This document shows, one piece after another, positions 18,909 to 27,148 of a stretch of DNA of 64,000 nt. The translations under genes were made by a program, and so were the position numbers. Positions within the stretch are counted from its first letter, which is position 1; each line of letters begins with the position of its first letter. Source of the stretch: an uncultured Roseobacter sp. (GTDB lineage: Bacteria; Pseudomonadota; Alphaproteobacteria; Rhodobacterales; Rhodobacteraceae); contig NZ_CANMDB010000004.1 in NCBI RefSeq assembly GCF_947496515.1, forward strand, positions 186,001 through 250,000. Reading direction: 5' to 3'. Under the pieces are notes generated by a model, which saw nothing but the letters and a program-made list of their open reading frames with translations, made no database searches and had not been told where the DNA came from.

Positions 18909-19349
18909 ATGACATCCCTTACTTTTAAACGCGCCATCATCGCCGCGGCCCTCGCGCTGACTGCTGTGGCCGCATTGGCCGAGGCGCGCGGTGGCGCGGC
19001 CTCATTCGATACATTGGACACGGATGGCAACGGGGAGATTTCGGCGGCCGAGATGCAAAACCGCCACGCCGCGCAATTGGCTTCACTCGACACGGATGGC
19101 GACGGGTTTCTCACCGAAGCCGAGCTGGCCGCCGCCGCCCGGGAGCGCGCGCCGGAGCGGGCCGCCCGCATGATGGAGCGTCTGGACGCGGACGGAGACG
19201 GTCGCCTGACCGCGGCGGAACTGAGCGGACCCGACCGCGCCATGCGCAGGTTTGAACGGGTGGACAGCGACGGCGATGGTAGCCTCAGCCGCGATGAGTT
19301 CGAGGCGCTGGACACGCGCGGCAAGCGCCGGCAGCGTGACCGGGATTGA
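18909..19349 (+). CDS. Secreted EF-hand calcium-binding protein
   Basis: A 146-residue protein with a Sec signal (residues 1-25, AAVAALAEARG) and four EF-hand loops: DTDGNGEIS, DTDGDGFLT, DADGDGRLT and DSDGDGSLS, each with Asp at positions 1, 3 and 5. It should bind calcium in the periplasm. AAGGAGACGAG lies just before ATG 18909. It precedes an ECF sigma factor, a small membrane protein and a ZraP-like sensor on the same strand (64 bp to the sigma gene), suggesting an envelope stress or metal response module. No enzymatic domain accompanies the EF-hands. Confidence 0.88.
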   Translation: MTSLTFKRAIIAAALALTAVAALAEARGGAASFDTLDTDGNGEISAAEMQNRHAAQLASLDTDGDGFLTEAELAAAARERAPERAARMMERLDADGDGRLTAAELSGPDRAMRRFERVDSDGDGSLSRDEFEALDTRGKRRQRDRD

Positions 19350-19412
19350 GAACACCGGTACCGGCGCGGCCCGTCTTGATCGGCGGGCCGCGGTCTTTTA
19401 TCGCTTTACGGG

Positions 19413-20006
19413 ATGGCCATGGCGCGCGACGCAGATCACAGCCGCTCTGATGATGCGCTCTTGCGGCTCTACGCGGCGGGCGATCCCGCGGCGGCGCGCG
19501 CGCTTTCGGGCCGGTTGTTGCCGCGGGTTTATGCACAGGCCCTGCGCCTGCTGTCCGACCCGGCGGAGGCAGAGGATGTGGCCCAGGAGGCAATGATGCG
19601 GTTGTGGCGGATAGCACCCAAGTGGCGGCCGGGCGAGGCGGCGGTCAGCACGTGGCTCTACCGGGTGACGGCGAACCTCTGTGTGGACCGGCTGCGCAAA
19701 CGCCGCACCGTCGGGCTGGGCGAGGTTGCGGAGCCGGTGGATCCTGCGCCCTCGGCTGCCGCGCGGCTCCAGGGTGCTGCGCGGCAGGCGGCGTTGCAGG
19801 ATGCGCTGGACCGCTTGCCCGTCCGGCAGCGGCAGGCGGTGGTGCTGCGGCACATCGAAGGGCTCGGCACCGGTGAGATTGCCGAGATCATGCAGATCGG
19901 CGCGCGCGCAGCCGAGAGCCTGACGGCCCGGGGGAAACGGGCTCTGACGGATCTCCTTGCCGGGCGGCGCGCAGAATTGGGGTACGATGATGACCGATCC
20001 GACTGA
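19413..20006 (+). CDS. ECF-type RNA polymerase sigma factor
   Basis: A 197-residue sigma-70 family factor with region 2 (LLSDPAEAEDVAQEAMMRLWR, about residues 46-66, then TWLYRVTANLCVDRLRKRR) and region 4 (ALDRLPVRQRQAVVLRHIEGLGTGEIAEIM, about residues 130-160). Two in-frame ATGs (19413, 19419) both lack a strong ribosome site. The stop region overlaps the next gene, which encodes a short single-pass protein likely to be its anti-sigma factor. The grouping with a ZraP/CnrX-like sensor recalls cnrYXH of Cupriavidus, where metal binding releases the sigma factor. Target promoters are unknown. Confidence 0.88.
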   Translation: MAMARDADHSRSDDALLRLYAAGDPAAARALSGRLLPRVYAQALRLLSDPAEAEDVAQEAMMRLWRIAPKWRPGEAAVSTWLYRVTANLCVDRLRKRRTVGLGEVAEPVDPAPSAAARLQGAARQAALQDALDRLPVRQRQAVVLRHIEGLGTGEIAEIMQIGARAAESLTARGKRALTDLLAGRRAELGYDDDRSD

Positions 20007-20319
20007 GGACGAAGACGAGGCCCTGTTTCAGGCCGCCATGACCGCCGCGCGGGACGCGCCCCCGGTCGTGCCAGCCGCTTTGATGGCGCGGGTGCTTGGC
20101 GATGCCGCGGCCCAGCAGCCGAGACGGTGGCGGCTGTCGGCCCTCATCGGCGGGTGGCAGGGGCTCGGTGGTCTGGTGGCGGCCACATGCGCGGGGCTCT
20201 GGATCGGGTGGAGCGCGCCCGAAGGGCTGCCCGACCCTGTGGTGCTGATGGGGGGGGACGCGATGGCGGGCTCCGTTGCTGCGTTCAGCAGCTTTGGCTG
20301 GGATATGGAGGAGGGCTGA
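19987..20319 (+). CDS. Small single-pass protein, probable anti-sigma factor
   Basis: A 110-residue protein with an acidic N-terminus (MMTDPTEDEDEALFQAAM), a basic segment and one transmembrane helix about residues 52-72 (WQGLGGLVAATCAGLWIGW). It overlaps the end of the sigma gene by 20 bp and is followed 3 bp later by the ZraP-like gene. Size, topology and position fit an anti-sigma factor of the CnrY type: a cytoplasmic sigma-binding segment, one membrane anchor and a short periplasmic tail. There is no zinc HXXXCXXC motif. The function is inferred from context alone. Confidence 0.6.
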   Translation: MMTDPTEDEDEALFQAAMTAARDAPPVVPAALMARVLGDAAAQQPRRWRLSALIGGWQGLGGLVAATCAGLWIGWSAPEGLPDPVVLMGGDAMAGSVAAFSSFGWDMEEG

Positions 20320-20322
20320 GCG

Positions 20323-20826
20323 ATGGCGAGATCGTCTGACGGCCGGGGTGGCATGCCGCGGTGGGTGAAACTGCTGTTGGGGGTATCGCTGGCACTGAAC
20401 CTCGCGGTGGCGGGGATTGTCGCGGGCGCCATGCTGCGCGACGGCGGGGACCGGCGCGGCGGGCCGCGGCTCGGCGCTTTCGGTGGCTATGCAGCACCCT
20501 ATATCATGGCGCTGCCGCCCGAGACGCGCCGTGCCGTGCTGCAGACCATGCGGGGTCGCGGGGCTGCTGGCGACGGTGCGATGCCGGATCGCACGGCCCG
20601 GCGGGCGTTCTATGCCGATGTGATCACAGCACTGGAGGCGCAGCCCTTTGACAGGGCGGCTCTGACCGCCGCATTGGCGCGACAGGCGCGGGGCGCGGTG
20701 GCAGTTCAGCAGGTCGGGCAGGCGGCCTGGCTGGAGGTTGTGACGGATATGAACGATGCGGACCGCGCGGAGTACGCACTGGCGGTGGAAGAAGTATTGG
20801 CGCGGGGGGCGAAGCGGCACAGGTAA
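20323..20826 (+). CDS. Periplasmic heavy-metal sensor-like protein (ZraP/CnrX type)
   Basis: A 167-residue protein with an N-terminal signal anchor (VKLLLGVSLALNLAVAGIVAGAML, about residues 14-37) and a helical periplasmic domain (LPPETRRAVLQTMRG, then AFYADVITALEAQPFDRAALTAALARQ) of the CnrX/ZraP/CpxP fold. These proteins bind metals or misfolded proteins and control an adjacent anti-sigma factor or kinase. The His and Met residues of CnrX are not clearly present, so nickel or cobalt sensing is not assured. It is the last gene of the EF-hand / sigma / anti-sigma cluster. No efflux pump is adjacent. Confidence 0.7.
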   Translation: MARSSDGRGGMPRWVKLLLGVSLALNLAVAGIVAGAMLRDGGDRRGGPRLGAFGGYAAPYIMALPPETRRAVLQTMRGRGAAGDGAMPDRTARRAFYADVITALEAQPFDRAALTAALARQARGAVAVQQVGQAAWLEVVTDMNDADRAEYALAVEEVLARGAKRHR

Positions 20827-22009
20827 GGCCGTTTTGACGTGAGCCTCGACCGGTTTCAGCTGCCATCTGGTTCGAAGCCGTCGTCTCCTCCTTCGGAGGC
20901 GGTCTGGGCAGCTTATTAGGGTCGGAGCCGTCCGGATCTGGTGCCATCAGGGGCGGCATTGTTCTGCGGTTTGAGCATATCGCAGGGGAAAGGTCAGCTA
21001 CGGGCAGGCGTGCCCTGTCGGTTGCGCTGCTACGGTCTGAGTGCGTGGCACAGGTATCCTATAGGGCGCGGCCAGTCTCGGAGCATGGCTCGTTTTTCTG
21101 TCGTAGAGCCTGCTTCGGACTTTGGCGGCTCGGGTATTTTGCAAAGCTGCCCCGGCCACCGCAAGCGCTTGCCTGTCGACCGGGGTATCGTCGGCTCGGC
21201 AGACATCGTGCCCACCACATTCCGTGTGACATGTCCTGACCGGTATGGCTGCGCAAACGGTGCCGTGGCGCGCACTAGACGGCGGTGAGCGCCTCCGCGC
21301 GGGGGCGCACCTCGCTCAGTGGCGGATCAGCTTTGGGCTGTGACCGATGGTGCGGGAATGGGGCTGGTCTCGGCCAAAACGGGAGAAGAAGGGAAGGGGA
21401 CAGCGCCACCTGGAGACTTTGGTGCGCGATTGGCTCTGTGACCGGTGTCGGTTCCCGTCCGCATAAAATGGAGCAGGCTTTTTCGATGGATCGGAGCCTG
21501 GCGTCAGATCTGCAAGCAGACCTTCCATCCTCTTCAAGACAACCGGCCTCGCAAAAACGCAGGCCGCTGCCAAAACAACTTTTGGAAAAGAGTGCCTTGG
21601 GAGCCGGCTGGGACGCGGGCGGATGTCGCAGATCAGGTTGTCGCCGCTGAGACCACTGCCTTTAGGCCTATGCTCCAGCCGAGCAGGGGCCGTTGATCAT
21701 CACTGAGGAGCCCGCGATCCGTCGCGGTGCTGGCCTTGCCCTTCTCGTCGGGGCTGTGTTGGTAGACCGTTGTGGAGCACCCGTCAGGTGGTAACTTGAT
21801 CGCCAGTGCGGCCCCATGACGGTGTCAGGCAGCGCCGGTTTACAAGCTGACCGCAAAGGCGCGCCTCTTTCCCATCCCATGGACAAGACCTCCGTCCGGT
21901 AGGTTCTGCCTTTAGGACAGCTGGGCGATACTGCGCCCGAAAGCCATGTGCCGGTGCTGCGCAGTACCGCGTTGCTTCCGAAGCCGCGCGGAGCCTGTGG
22001 ACCGCGCCG
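20827..22009. other. Gene-free stretch (about 1.2 kb)
   Basis: No gene could be recognised on either strand; short frames have no motif, ribosome site or family resemblance. A CCTCC-TTC-GGAGG hairpin near 20885-20900, 60 bp after the ZraP-like gene, may end that transcript, although no T-run follows. The segment could be an eroded gene region. Confidence 0.6.
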
Positions 22010-23413
22010 TCAGGCGGCGGGTCGGCTCAGGTTGATCTGGTTGCGGCCCTGCATTTTGGCGGCGTAGAGCGCCTTGTCCGCGGCGTCGAGCAACAGGTTG
22101 GCATCCGGTGCCACGGCGGGCTGGTGGCTGGCGCGGATGCCGCCGATGGTCACCCCGATGGAGACGGTCACGTCAATCGGCGCGTCCGCTCCCGGCACGG
22201 CAAAGCCGCGGCCGCCAATCTTGCGGCACAGCCGGCTTGCGGCCACACGCGCCTCGGACAGCGGGGTTGCGGGCATCACGATCAGGAATTCCTCCCCCCC
22301 GATCCGCGCGAGCAGATCCACGCCGCGCAGGTTGTCGCGCAACCGGCGCGCGGTTTCCACGAGCACCGCGTCACCGGAGGCGTGGCCGTAGACGTCGTTG
22401 ATCCGCTTGAAATGATCGAGATCGGCAACCATGACCGCAAAGCTGCGGCCCGTGGCGGCGGAATGCTCTGCCACACGGGCCAGATGGGGCATCGCATAGC
22501 GCCGGTTGTGCAGGCCGGTGAGCGGGTCAGAGACCGCCGCCTTGAGCCCGGTGCGCACGGTGGCGCGCAGCTGATCCGCGATGTGCTTGCGCCGCAGCAT
22601 CGCCTTGATCCTCAGCGTCAGCTCGGCCACTTCGAACCCGTCGGTCATCAGATCATCGGCCCCAAGATCGAGCGCATAGGCCCCGAGACCCGGATCAGGG
22701 CGCGACTGCAGCACCAGAATGCCCGCGTGCCGAGTGATGGCCGTGGCGCGGATGGCGGCCAGCAGGCGCAGCACGTCAGAGGTATTCGTGTCGTTCTCCG
22801 CCAAGGTGAGGATAAAGACATCCGGCACCTTGCCGGGCGACAGATCCCTCAGGGCCGTCTCCGGCGCGGTAAAGCTCAGGCTGGTGCGCAGATGGCCGCG
22901 CAGCTGCGAGATCCAGTTATGCGCCACGTTGGGATCGGCACCGACCAGCACCGCGCGGCCGGGAGGGCCGAAATCAATCCGATCTTCCGCAAATCCCAAA
23001 GCTCTCGAGGTATCATCGCGCATTTGCCATTCCGCCGCCTGATTGTGGGCGCGGATGAGACTGCGAACGCGCGCCAGAAGAAGAGTATCGTCGAGAGGTT
23101 TGAGCATCACATCCTGCACGCCCGCCTCCAGTGCCTTGAGCCGGGTGTCGGAATGTGGCCTGCAGCCGACCACCATCATCGGGATTGCCCGGGTTTGCGG
23201 GCTGCGGTTCAGCCGCCTGCACAGCTCTGCCGCGTCACAATCGGGCAGCGCCATCGCGGAGATGATGAGATCAGGATCATGTCGCAGTGCCGCGACGCAG
23301 GCCTCATCTGCCGTTGCCGCCTGCACAACCTCGTAAAAGGCGGAGGCGAGTTTGACTTTCAAAACGATGCGATTGGTCGAGATCGCATCAACGATGAGTA
23401 TTTTTCCCTGCAC
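22010..23413 (-). CDS. pleD: PleD-like diguanylate cyclase with degenerate receiver domains
   Basis: A 467-residue protein with the PleD layout REC-REC-GGDEF. The GGDEF domain is intact: DPLTGLHNRRY near residue 296, active site RIGGEEF near 369, and the allosteric c-di-GMP inhibition site RGVD five residues before it. It should make c-di-GMP from two GTP. The first receiver starts KILIVDAISTNR, but the position of the phosphoacceptor (Asp53 in Caulobacter PleD) is Ala53 in DLIISAMALPD. The second receiver also lacks an acceptor Asp (FILTLAENDTN). Control by phosphorylation through these domains is therefore unlikely. It is divergent from the DUF3572 gene; no divK is adjacent. Confidence 0.88.
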   Translation of the reverse strand: MQGKILIVDAISTNRIVLKVKLASAFYEVVQAATADEACVAALRHDPDLIISAMALPDCDAAELCRRLNRSPQTRAIPMMVVGCRPHSDTRLKALEAGVQDVMLKPLDDTLLLARVRSLIRAHNQAAEWQMRDDTSRALGFAEDRIDFGPPGRAVLVGADPNVAHNWISQLRGHLRTSLSFTAPETALRDLSPGKVPDVFILTLAENDTNTSDVLRLLAAIRATAITRHAGILVLQSRPDPGLGAYALDLGADDLMTDGFEVAELTLRIKAMLRRKHIADQLRATVRTGLKAAVSDPLTGLHNRRYAMPHLARVAEHSAATGRSFAVMVADLDHFKRINDVYGHASGDAVLVETARRLRDNLRGVDLLARIGGEEFLIVMPATPLSEARVAASRLCRKIGGRGFAVPGADAPIDVTVSIGVTIGGIRASHQPAVAPDANLLLDAADKALYAAKMQGRNQINLSRPAA

Positions 23414-23515
23414 GCGGACCGGGTCCTTCCAAGGGTTGATTTGAGTAGATCGACATTGACCCCAATTTGGTTAACAAAGGGTTTCGTGCAGCGTGCAAAA
23501 TGCCGGAGGGGGCTC

Positions 23516-23797
23516 GTGTATACGCAAGAATCCGCTGAGCTGGTGGCGCTGAGACTGCTGGGATGGCTGGCCGCTAACGACACGCTTTTGCCCGTGTTTC
23601 TCGGGGCGACGGGCGCATCGGAGGCGGACCTGCGCGCCGGTGCGGCAGACCCGGTGTTTTTGGGATCCGTGCTGGATTTCATGATGATGAATGACGACTG
23701 GATCGTGGAGAGCTGCGATTCGCTCGGGCTCGACTACGCGGCGCCCATGCAGGCGCGTCAGGCACTGCCTGGCGGGGCAGAGGTCAACTGGACATGA
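23516..23797 (+). CDS. DUF3572 family protein
   Basis: A 93-residue acidic protein (YTQESAELVALRLLGWLAANDTLLPVFLGATGASEADL) matching the DUF3572 pattern, including DPVFLGSVLDFMMMNDDWIVE. GTG 23516 is preceded by GGAGGGGG with 5 bp spacing, which settles the start inside a much longer spurious frame. It is divergent from the PleD-like gene and overlaps the next gene by 4 bp (ATGA), so it is probably cotranscribed with the HAD phosphatase. The family function is not established; the pleD neighbourhood is common in Rhodobacterales. Confidence 0.8.
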   Translation: MYTQESAELVALRLLGWLAANDTLLPVFLGATGASEADLRAGAADPVFLGSVLDFMMMNDDWIVESCDSLGLDYAAPMQARQALPGGAEVNWT

Positions 23798-24492
23798 CCG
23801 CCATCCGCGCGGTGCTCTTTGACAAGGACGGCACGCTGTTCGACTTTGGCGCGACGTGGGAAAGCTGGGCGCAGGGATTTCTGATGCGGCTGGCGCGCGA
23901 TCCGCAAGAGGCAGCGGAACTTGGCGCGCGCATCGGCTTTGATCTGGCCGCCCGGCGGTTCGCCCCCGACAGCATTGCCATCGCGGGCACACCGGGAGAG
24001 GTCGCCGACGCGCTCTTGCCGCATCTGGACGGATGGTCGCGGCCCGGGCTCATCGGGCTGATCAATACCGAAGCCGAAACCGCGCCGCAGGTCGAGGTGG
24101 TGCCGTTGGTGCCTTATCTTGAAGCGTTGCGCGCCAGAGGGCTGCGTCTGGGCGTGGCGACCAACGATGCCGAAGCGCCCGCCCGGGTGCATCTGGCCTC
24201 CGCCGGTGCGGACGGGCTGTTCGATTTCATTGCCGGATTTGACAGCGGTCACGGGGCAAAGCCCGGGCCGGGGCAGCTTCTGGCGTTTGCGCGCGCGATG
24301 GGCGTGCCGCCCGAGGCGGTCTTGATGGTTGGGGACAGCACGCACGATCTGATGGCGGCACAGGCAGCTGGCATGCCAAGTGTCGGTGTGCTGACAGGAC
24401 TGGCGGCGCAGTCGGATCTGGCGCCGCTGGCGGATGTGGTGCTGAGGGACATCGGCGCGTTGCCGGGCTGGCTTGCCGCGCGCGCAGCTTAG
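23794..24492 (+). CDS. HAD-superfamily phosphatase (phosphoglycolate phosphatase-like)
   Basis: A 232-residue HAD hydrolase. Motif I is LFDKDGTLFDFG (nucleophile Asp10, acid/base Asp12), motif II GVATND near residue 126, the motif III lysine GAKPGP near 152 and motif IV VGDSTHDLMAAQAAG near 177. The cap lies between motifs I and II, as in the Gph/phosphoglycolate phosphatase subgroup. It probably dephosphorylates a small phosphometabolite; 2-phosphoglycolate is the best guess but other substrates are possible. It overlaps the DUF3572 stop by 4 bp. Confidence 0.85.
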   Translation: MTAIRAVLFDKDGTLFDFGATWESWAQGFLMRLARDPQEAAELGARIGFDLAARRFAPDSIAIAGTPGEVADALLPHLDGWSRPGLIGLINTEAETAPQVEVVPLVPYLEALRARGLRLGVATNDAEAPARVHLASAGADGLFDFIAGFDSGHGAKPGPGQLLAFARAMGVPPEAVLMVGDSTHDLMAAQAAGMPSVGVLTGLAAQSDLAPLADVVLRDIGALPGWLAARAA

Positions 24493-24649
24493 GCGCGGAG
24501 TGGCATCTGGCCCGCATCGGCCCGGATCTGACGGCGCCGAGCGGCGTTCTCGGTCCTTACCGGAGACAAACGCTTTGATGAGCGGGTGGCCGTTGGTTCT
24601 TTCTTAACCGATCTTTGCAAAACTAGAGACCGGTTTAGGCGAGGCAGCC

Positions 24650-25234
24650 ATGCATGGTCTTGTAAACAAGGCAATTCAGTCGTTTGTGATCGATAACTAC
24701 GGGGCCACCCAGTGGTCCGCCGTGGTGCGCGTGGCGCATCCCGGTTGTACGGAGTTCGAGGCGATGTGGACCTACGAGGACGCCATCACGCCGCGGCTGC
24801 TGGAGGCATCCAGCGACGTGCTGGACCGACCCTATCCCGAGTTGATGGAGGATATTGGCGCTTATCTCGTGTCGCACCCCAACCTTGAGCCGCTCAGGCG
24901 GTTGATGCGCTTTGGCGGGATGGATTTCGAAGATTTCCTCTACTCACTTGATGATCTGCCGGATCGGGCGCGGCTCGCGGTTGCCGATCTGGAACTGCCG
25001 CGGCTCGATCTGCGCGAGCTGGGGGAGGGGCGCTATGTGCTGAGCTGTGAGGGCAAGATCGATGGCAGCGGTCATCTGTTTCTCGGTCTGCTGCGGGCCA
25101 TGGCCGATGATTACGGCGCGCTGGTGACGCTCGACCATCAGGGGGTGCAGAACGGGGTCGAGCAGGTATCCATCACCCTGTTGGAGGCTGCCTTTGCAGA
25201 AGGCCGTGAGTTCGAGCTTGGGGTACGGGCCTGA
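24650..25234 (+). CDS. H-NOX (HNOB)-fold protein lacking the haem-ligating histidine
   Basis: A 194-residue protein with the overall H-NOX pattern: MHGLVNKAIQSFVIDNYG at the start, MWTYEDAITPRLLEAS near residue 39 and FLYSLDDLPDRARLAVADLELPR near 96-118. In canonical H-NOX domains the proximal haem ligand is a His at the equivalent of LPD (residues 103-105), and a YxSxR motif follows about 25 residues later. Here there is no His between residues 77 and 141, and the later motif reads LSCEGK. Haem binding of the usual kind is therefore doubtful. The next gene, a GGDEF protein with an H-NOX-associated N-terminus, overlaps by 1 bp (TGATG), so the two are coupled and likely interact. Confidence 0.75.
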   Translation: MHGLVNKAIQSFVIDNYGATQWSAVVRVAHPGCTEFEAMWTYEDAITPRLLEASSDVLDRPYPELMEDIGAYLVSHPNLEPLRRLMRFGGMDFEDFLYSLDDLPDRARLAVADLELPRLDLRELGEGRYVLSCEGKIDGSGHLFLGLLRAMADDYGALVTLDHQGVQNGVEQVSITLLEAAFAEGREFELGVRA

Positions 25235-26301
25235 TGGATGCTCAGACCCCCTTGCGGGACATGCTGGATGTGCTCTGCCCGATGAACGTCATCGTGGACG
25301 CGGACGGTGCCATCTGCAATGTGGGGCCGACGGCACTGCGGATCTTCGGCGGGTACTCTCCTGTTAAGAAAAGCTTTTTTGATGTCTTTGAGGTCGCGCG
25401 TCCGCGGGACATCACCTGCACCCAAAGCCTGCGTGCGGCGGCGGGGCGCAAGCTTCACCTGCATCTGCACGCGTCGCAAAAACGCGCGCTGAAAGCTGTC
25501 GCCGTGCCCGGGCCGGGACCGGATGAGATCACGGTGAACCTCTCTTTTGGGATTTCGGTCATTGATGCCGTGCGTGCCCATGCGTTGACCGCCGCTGATT
25601 TTGCGCCCACGGATCTTGCCATTGAAATGCTCTATCTGATGGAGGCGAAATCCGCGGCGATGGAGGCCTCCCGCGGGTTGAGCCGCCGCTTGCAGAGCGC
25701 GCGGGCGCAGGCCGAGCAGCAGGCCCTGACCGACACTCTGACCGGGCTGAGCAATCGCCGCGGCCTCGATGCCATGTTGGCCGAAATGCTGGCGGAAGGC
25801 GAGGAGTTCGCGCTGATGCACGTCGACCTCGACTACTTCAAGGCGGTGAACGACACGCTGGGCCACGCGGCCGGAGACTTCGTTCTTCAACGGGTGGCTG
25901 AGATCCTGCGCAGCGAAGTGCGCAGTCATGACACCGTTGCGCGGACCGGTGGCGATGAATTCGTGTTATTGCTCCGCCAGGTGGCGGAGCCGCCGATCCT
26001 CGATCAGATTGCACTGCGCATGATCGAGCGGCTGACACAGCCGATCCCTTTTGAGGGCGAGGATTGCCAGATATCGGCCAGCGCAGGCACGACCTTGACG
26101 AGCTACTACGAGGTGGCCGACGCCGAACGGATGATTACCGACGCTGATCTGGCGCTTTATGCCTCCAAGAACGCGGGCCGGGCGCGACATACCTTCTACA
26201 CCGAAGACCTGCGCGCCCGGATGGTGGAGCGTCGGGGTGCCGGGGCGGGCAACGACGGTGCCGCTTCCTCCGCGCCTGAGGTTCAGGGCGATGTGGCCTG
26301 A
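25234..26301 (+). CDS. Diguanylate cyclase with H-NOX-associated N-terminal domain
   Basis: A 355-residue cytoplasmic protein. Residues 1-135 resemble the PAS-like HNOBA region found with H-NOX partners (LCPMNVIVDADGAICNVGPTALRIFG). A short coiled coil (about 140-165) links to a GGDEF domain: DTLTGLSNRRGLDAML near 168, VDLDYFKAVNDTLGHAAGD near 198 and the active site RTGGDEF near 236, with the product-inhibition motif RSHD just before it. There is no EAL domain. It should synthesise c-di-GMP under control of the overlapping upstream H-NOX-fold protein. A C-terminal tail of about 35 residues is low-complexity. Confidence 0.88.
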   Translation: MDAQTPLRDMLDVLCPMNVIVDADGAICNVGPTALRIFGGYSPVKKSFFDVFEVARPRDITCTQSLRAAAGRKLHLHLHASQKRALKAVAVPGPGPDEITVNLSFGISVIDAVRAHALTAADFAPTDLAIEMLYLMEAKSAAMEASRGLSRRLQSARAQAEQQALTDTLTGLSNRRGLDAMLAEMLAEGEEFALMHVDLDYFKAVNDTLGHAAGDFVLQRVAEILRSEVRSHDTVARTGGDEFVLLLRQVAEPPILDQIALRMIERLTQPIPFEGEDCQISASAGTTLTSYYEVADAERMITDADLALYASKNAGRARHTFYTEDLRARMVERRGAGAGNDGAASSAPEVQGDVA

Positions 26302-27148
26302 GACGCAGGATCTGCTGTTTTCCTAAACTGACGGCGGTCTTAGAAGGTCCCTTTTGCGTGCGTCGCAGCAGCCAGCCGGATTCCGGGAGCGGGCGGCACC
26401 CACCGCTGAGCCGAGGTGAGAACACGCCGCGGGTTGAACGATCCGTGCTGTAAGAACCGTTGCAGAACCTTGAAATATTGGCGCTAGGCCGACGGTGCTG
26501 CCTTCTCTAACGGCAAAACCTGTAGCACCCTAGATATGGAAATCAGCGGGTCCCGACCCGAGAAGGAGGCGTCGAAGATCCTGCGCGATGCGGCCCATGC
26601 GGGCAGAGGCATCTGCTCATTCCCGCCAGATCTGGGATGATGCGATCTGATACCGCAAACGCGGTATGGCGCGGATGCTGTCCGGTGTGTCAGTGACGAA
26701 AGCTGCCGTCCGGTCTGAGAGCTCCGCCTCAGGCTGTTCGATGAACCGCCTCCACCATCATGTAACTCCCGCGGTCAACAGACCCGGGTTGCCAGTGCGA
26801 CGTGGCTCAAGCTCACTCCCCTCTGTCTCAGGACATCCTGCAGGAAAGCGGCGCAAATCAGACGGATTCGATGACAGAATCTGCACGGGTGCTCTCTGCC
26901 ATGCTCTAACCTTTTGAAATACATTGCGTCTTCGACCATAGGGTCGCCTCTAGGCTGAAAGACGGTGAGAGACGCTGGGTCTTCTCCAGGCACCTCTGCG
27001 GTGTTCGCAATCACGCGATGCGAAGGTCCGGCGGATATGTGTCAGGTCGAGAGGAAAGCCCCCTCAGATGACGCCGCCCGTTTGCCGGCGCAGGCGGTTT
27101 CTTTGACAAGGCACTGCTCAAAAGCCCACGGAAACGCGCCCCCGGGCG
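26302..27148. other. Gene-free stretch (about 850 bp)
   Basis: No gene was recognised. A small inverted repeat, CGGGT-CCCG-ACCCG, lies near 26549-26562. Open frames of up to about 110 codons on both strands show no family pattern or ribosome site. Confidence 0.55.

Noticed and set aside
23468-23485. TTAAC-type half CtrA site between the PleD-like and DUF3572 genes
   Set aside because: Only one half-site matches; the second half (TTTC) has two mismatches.
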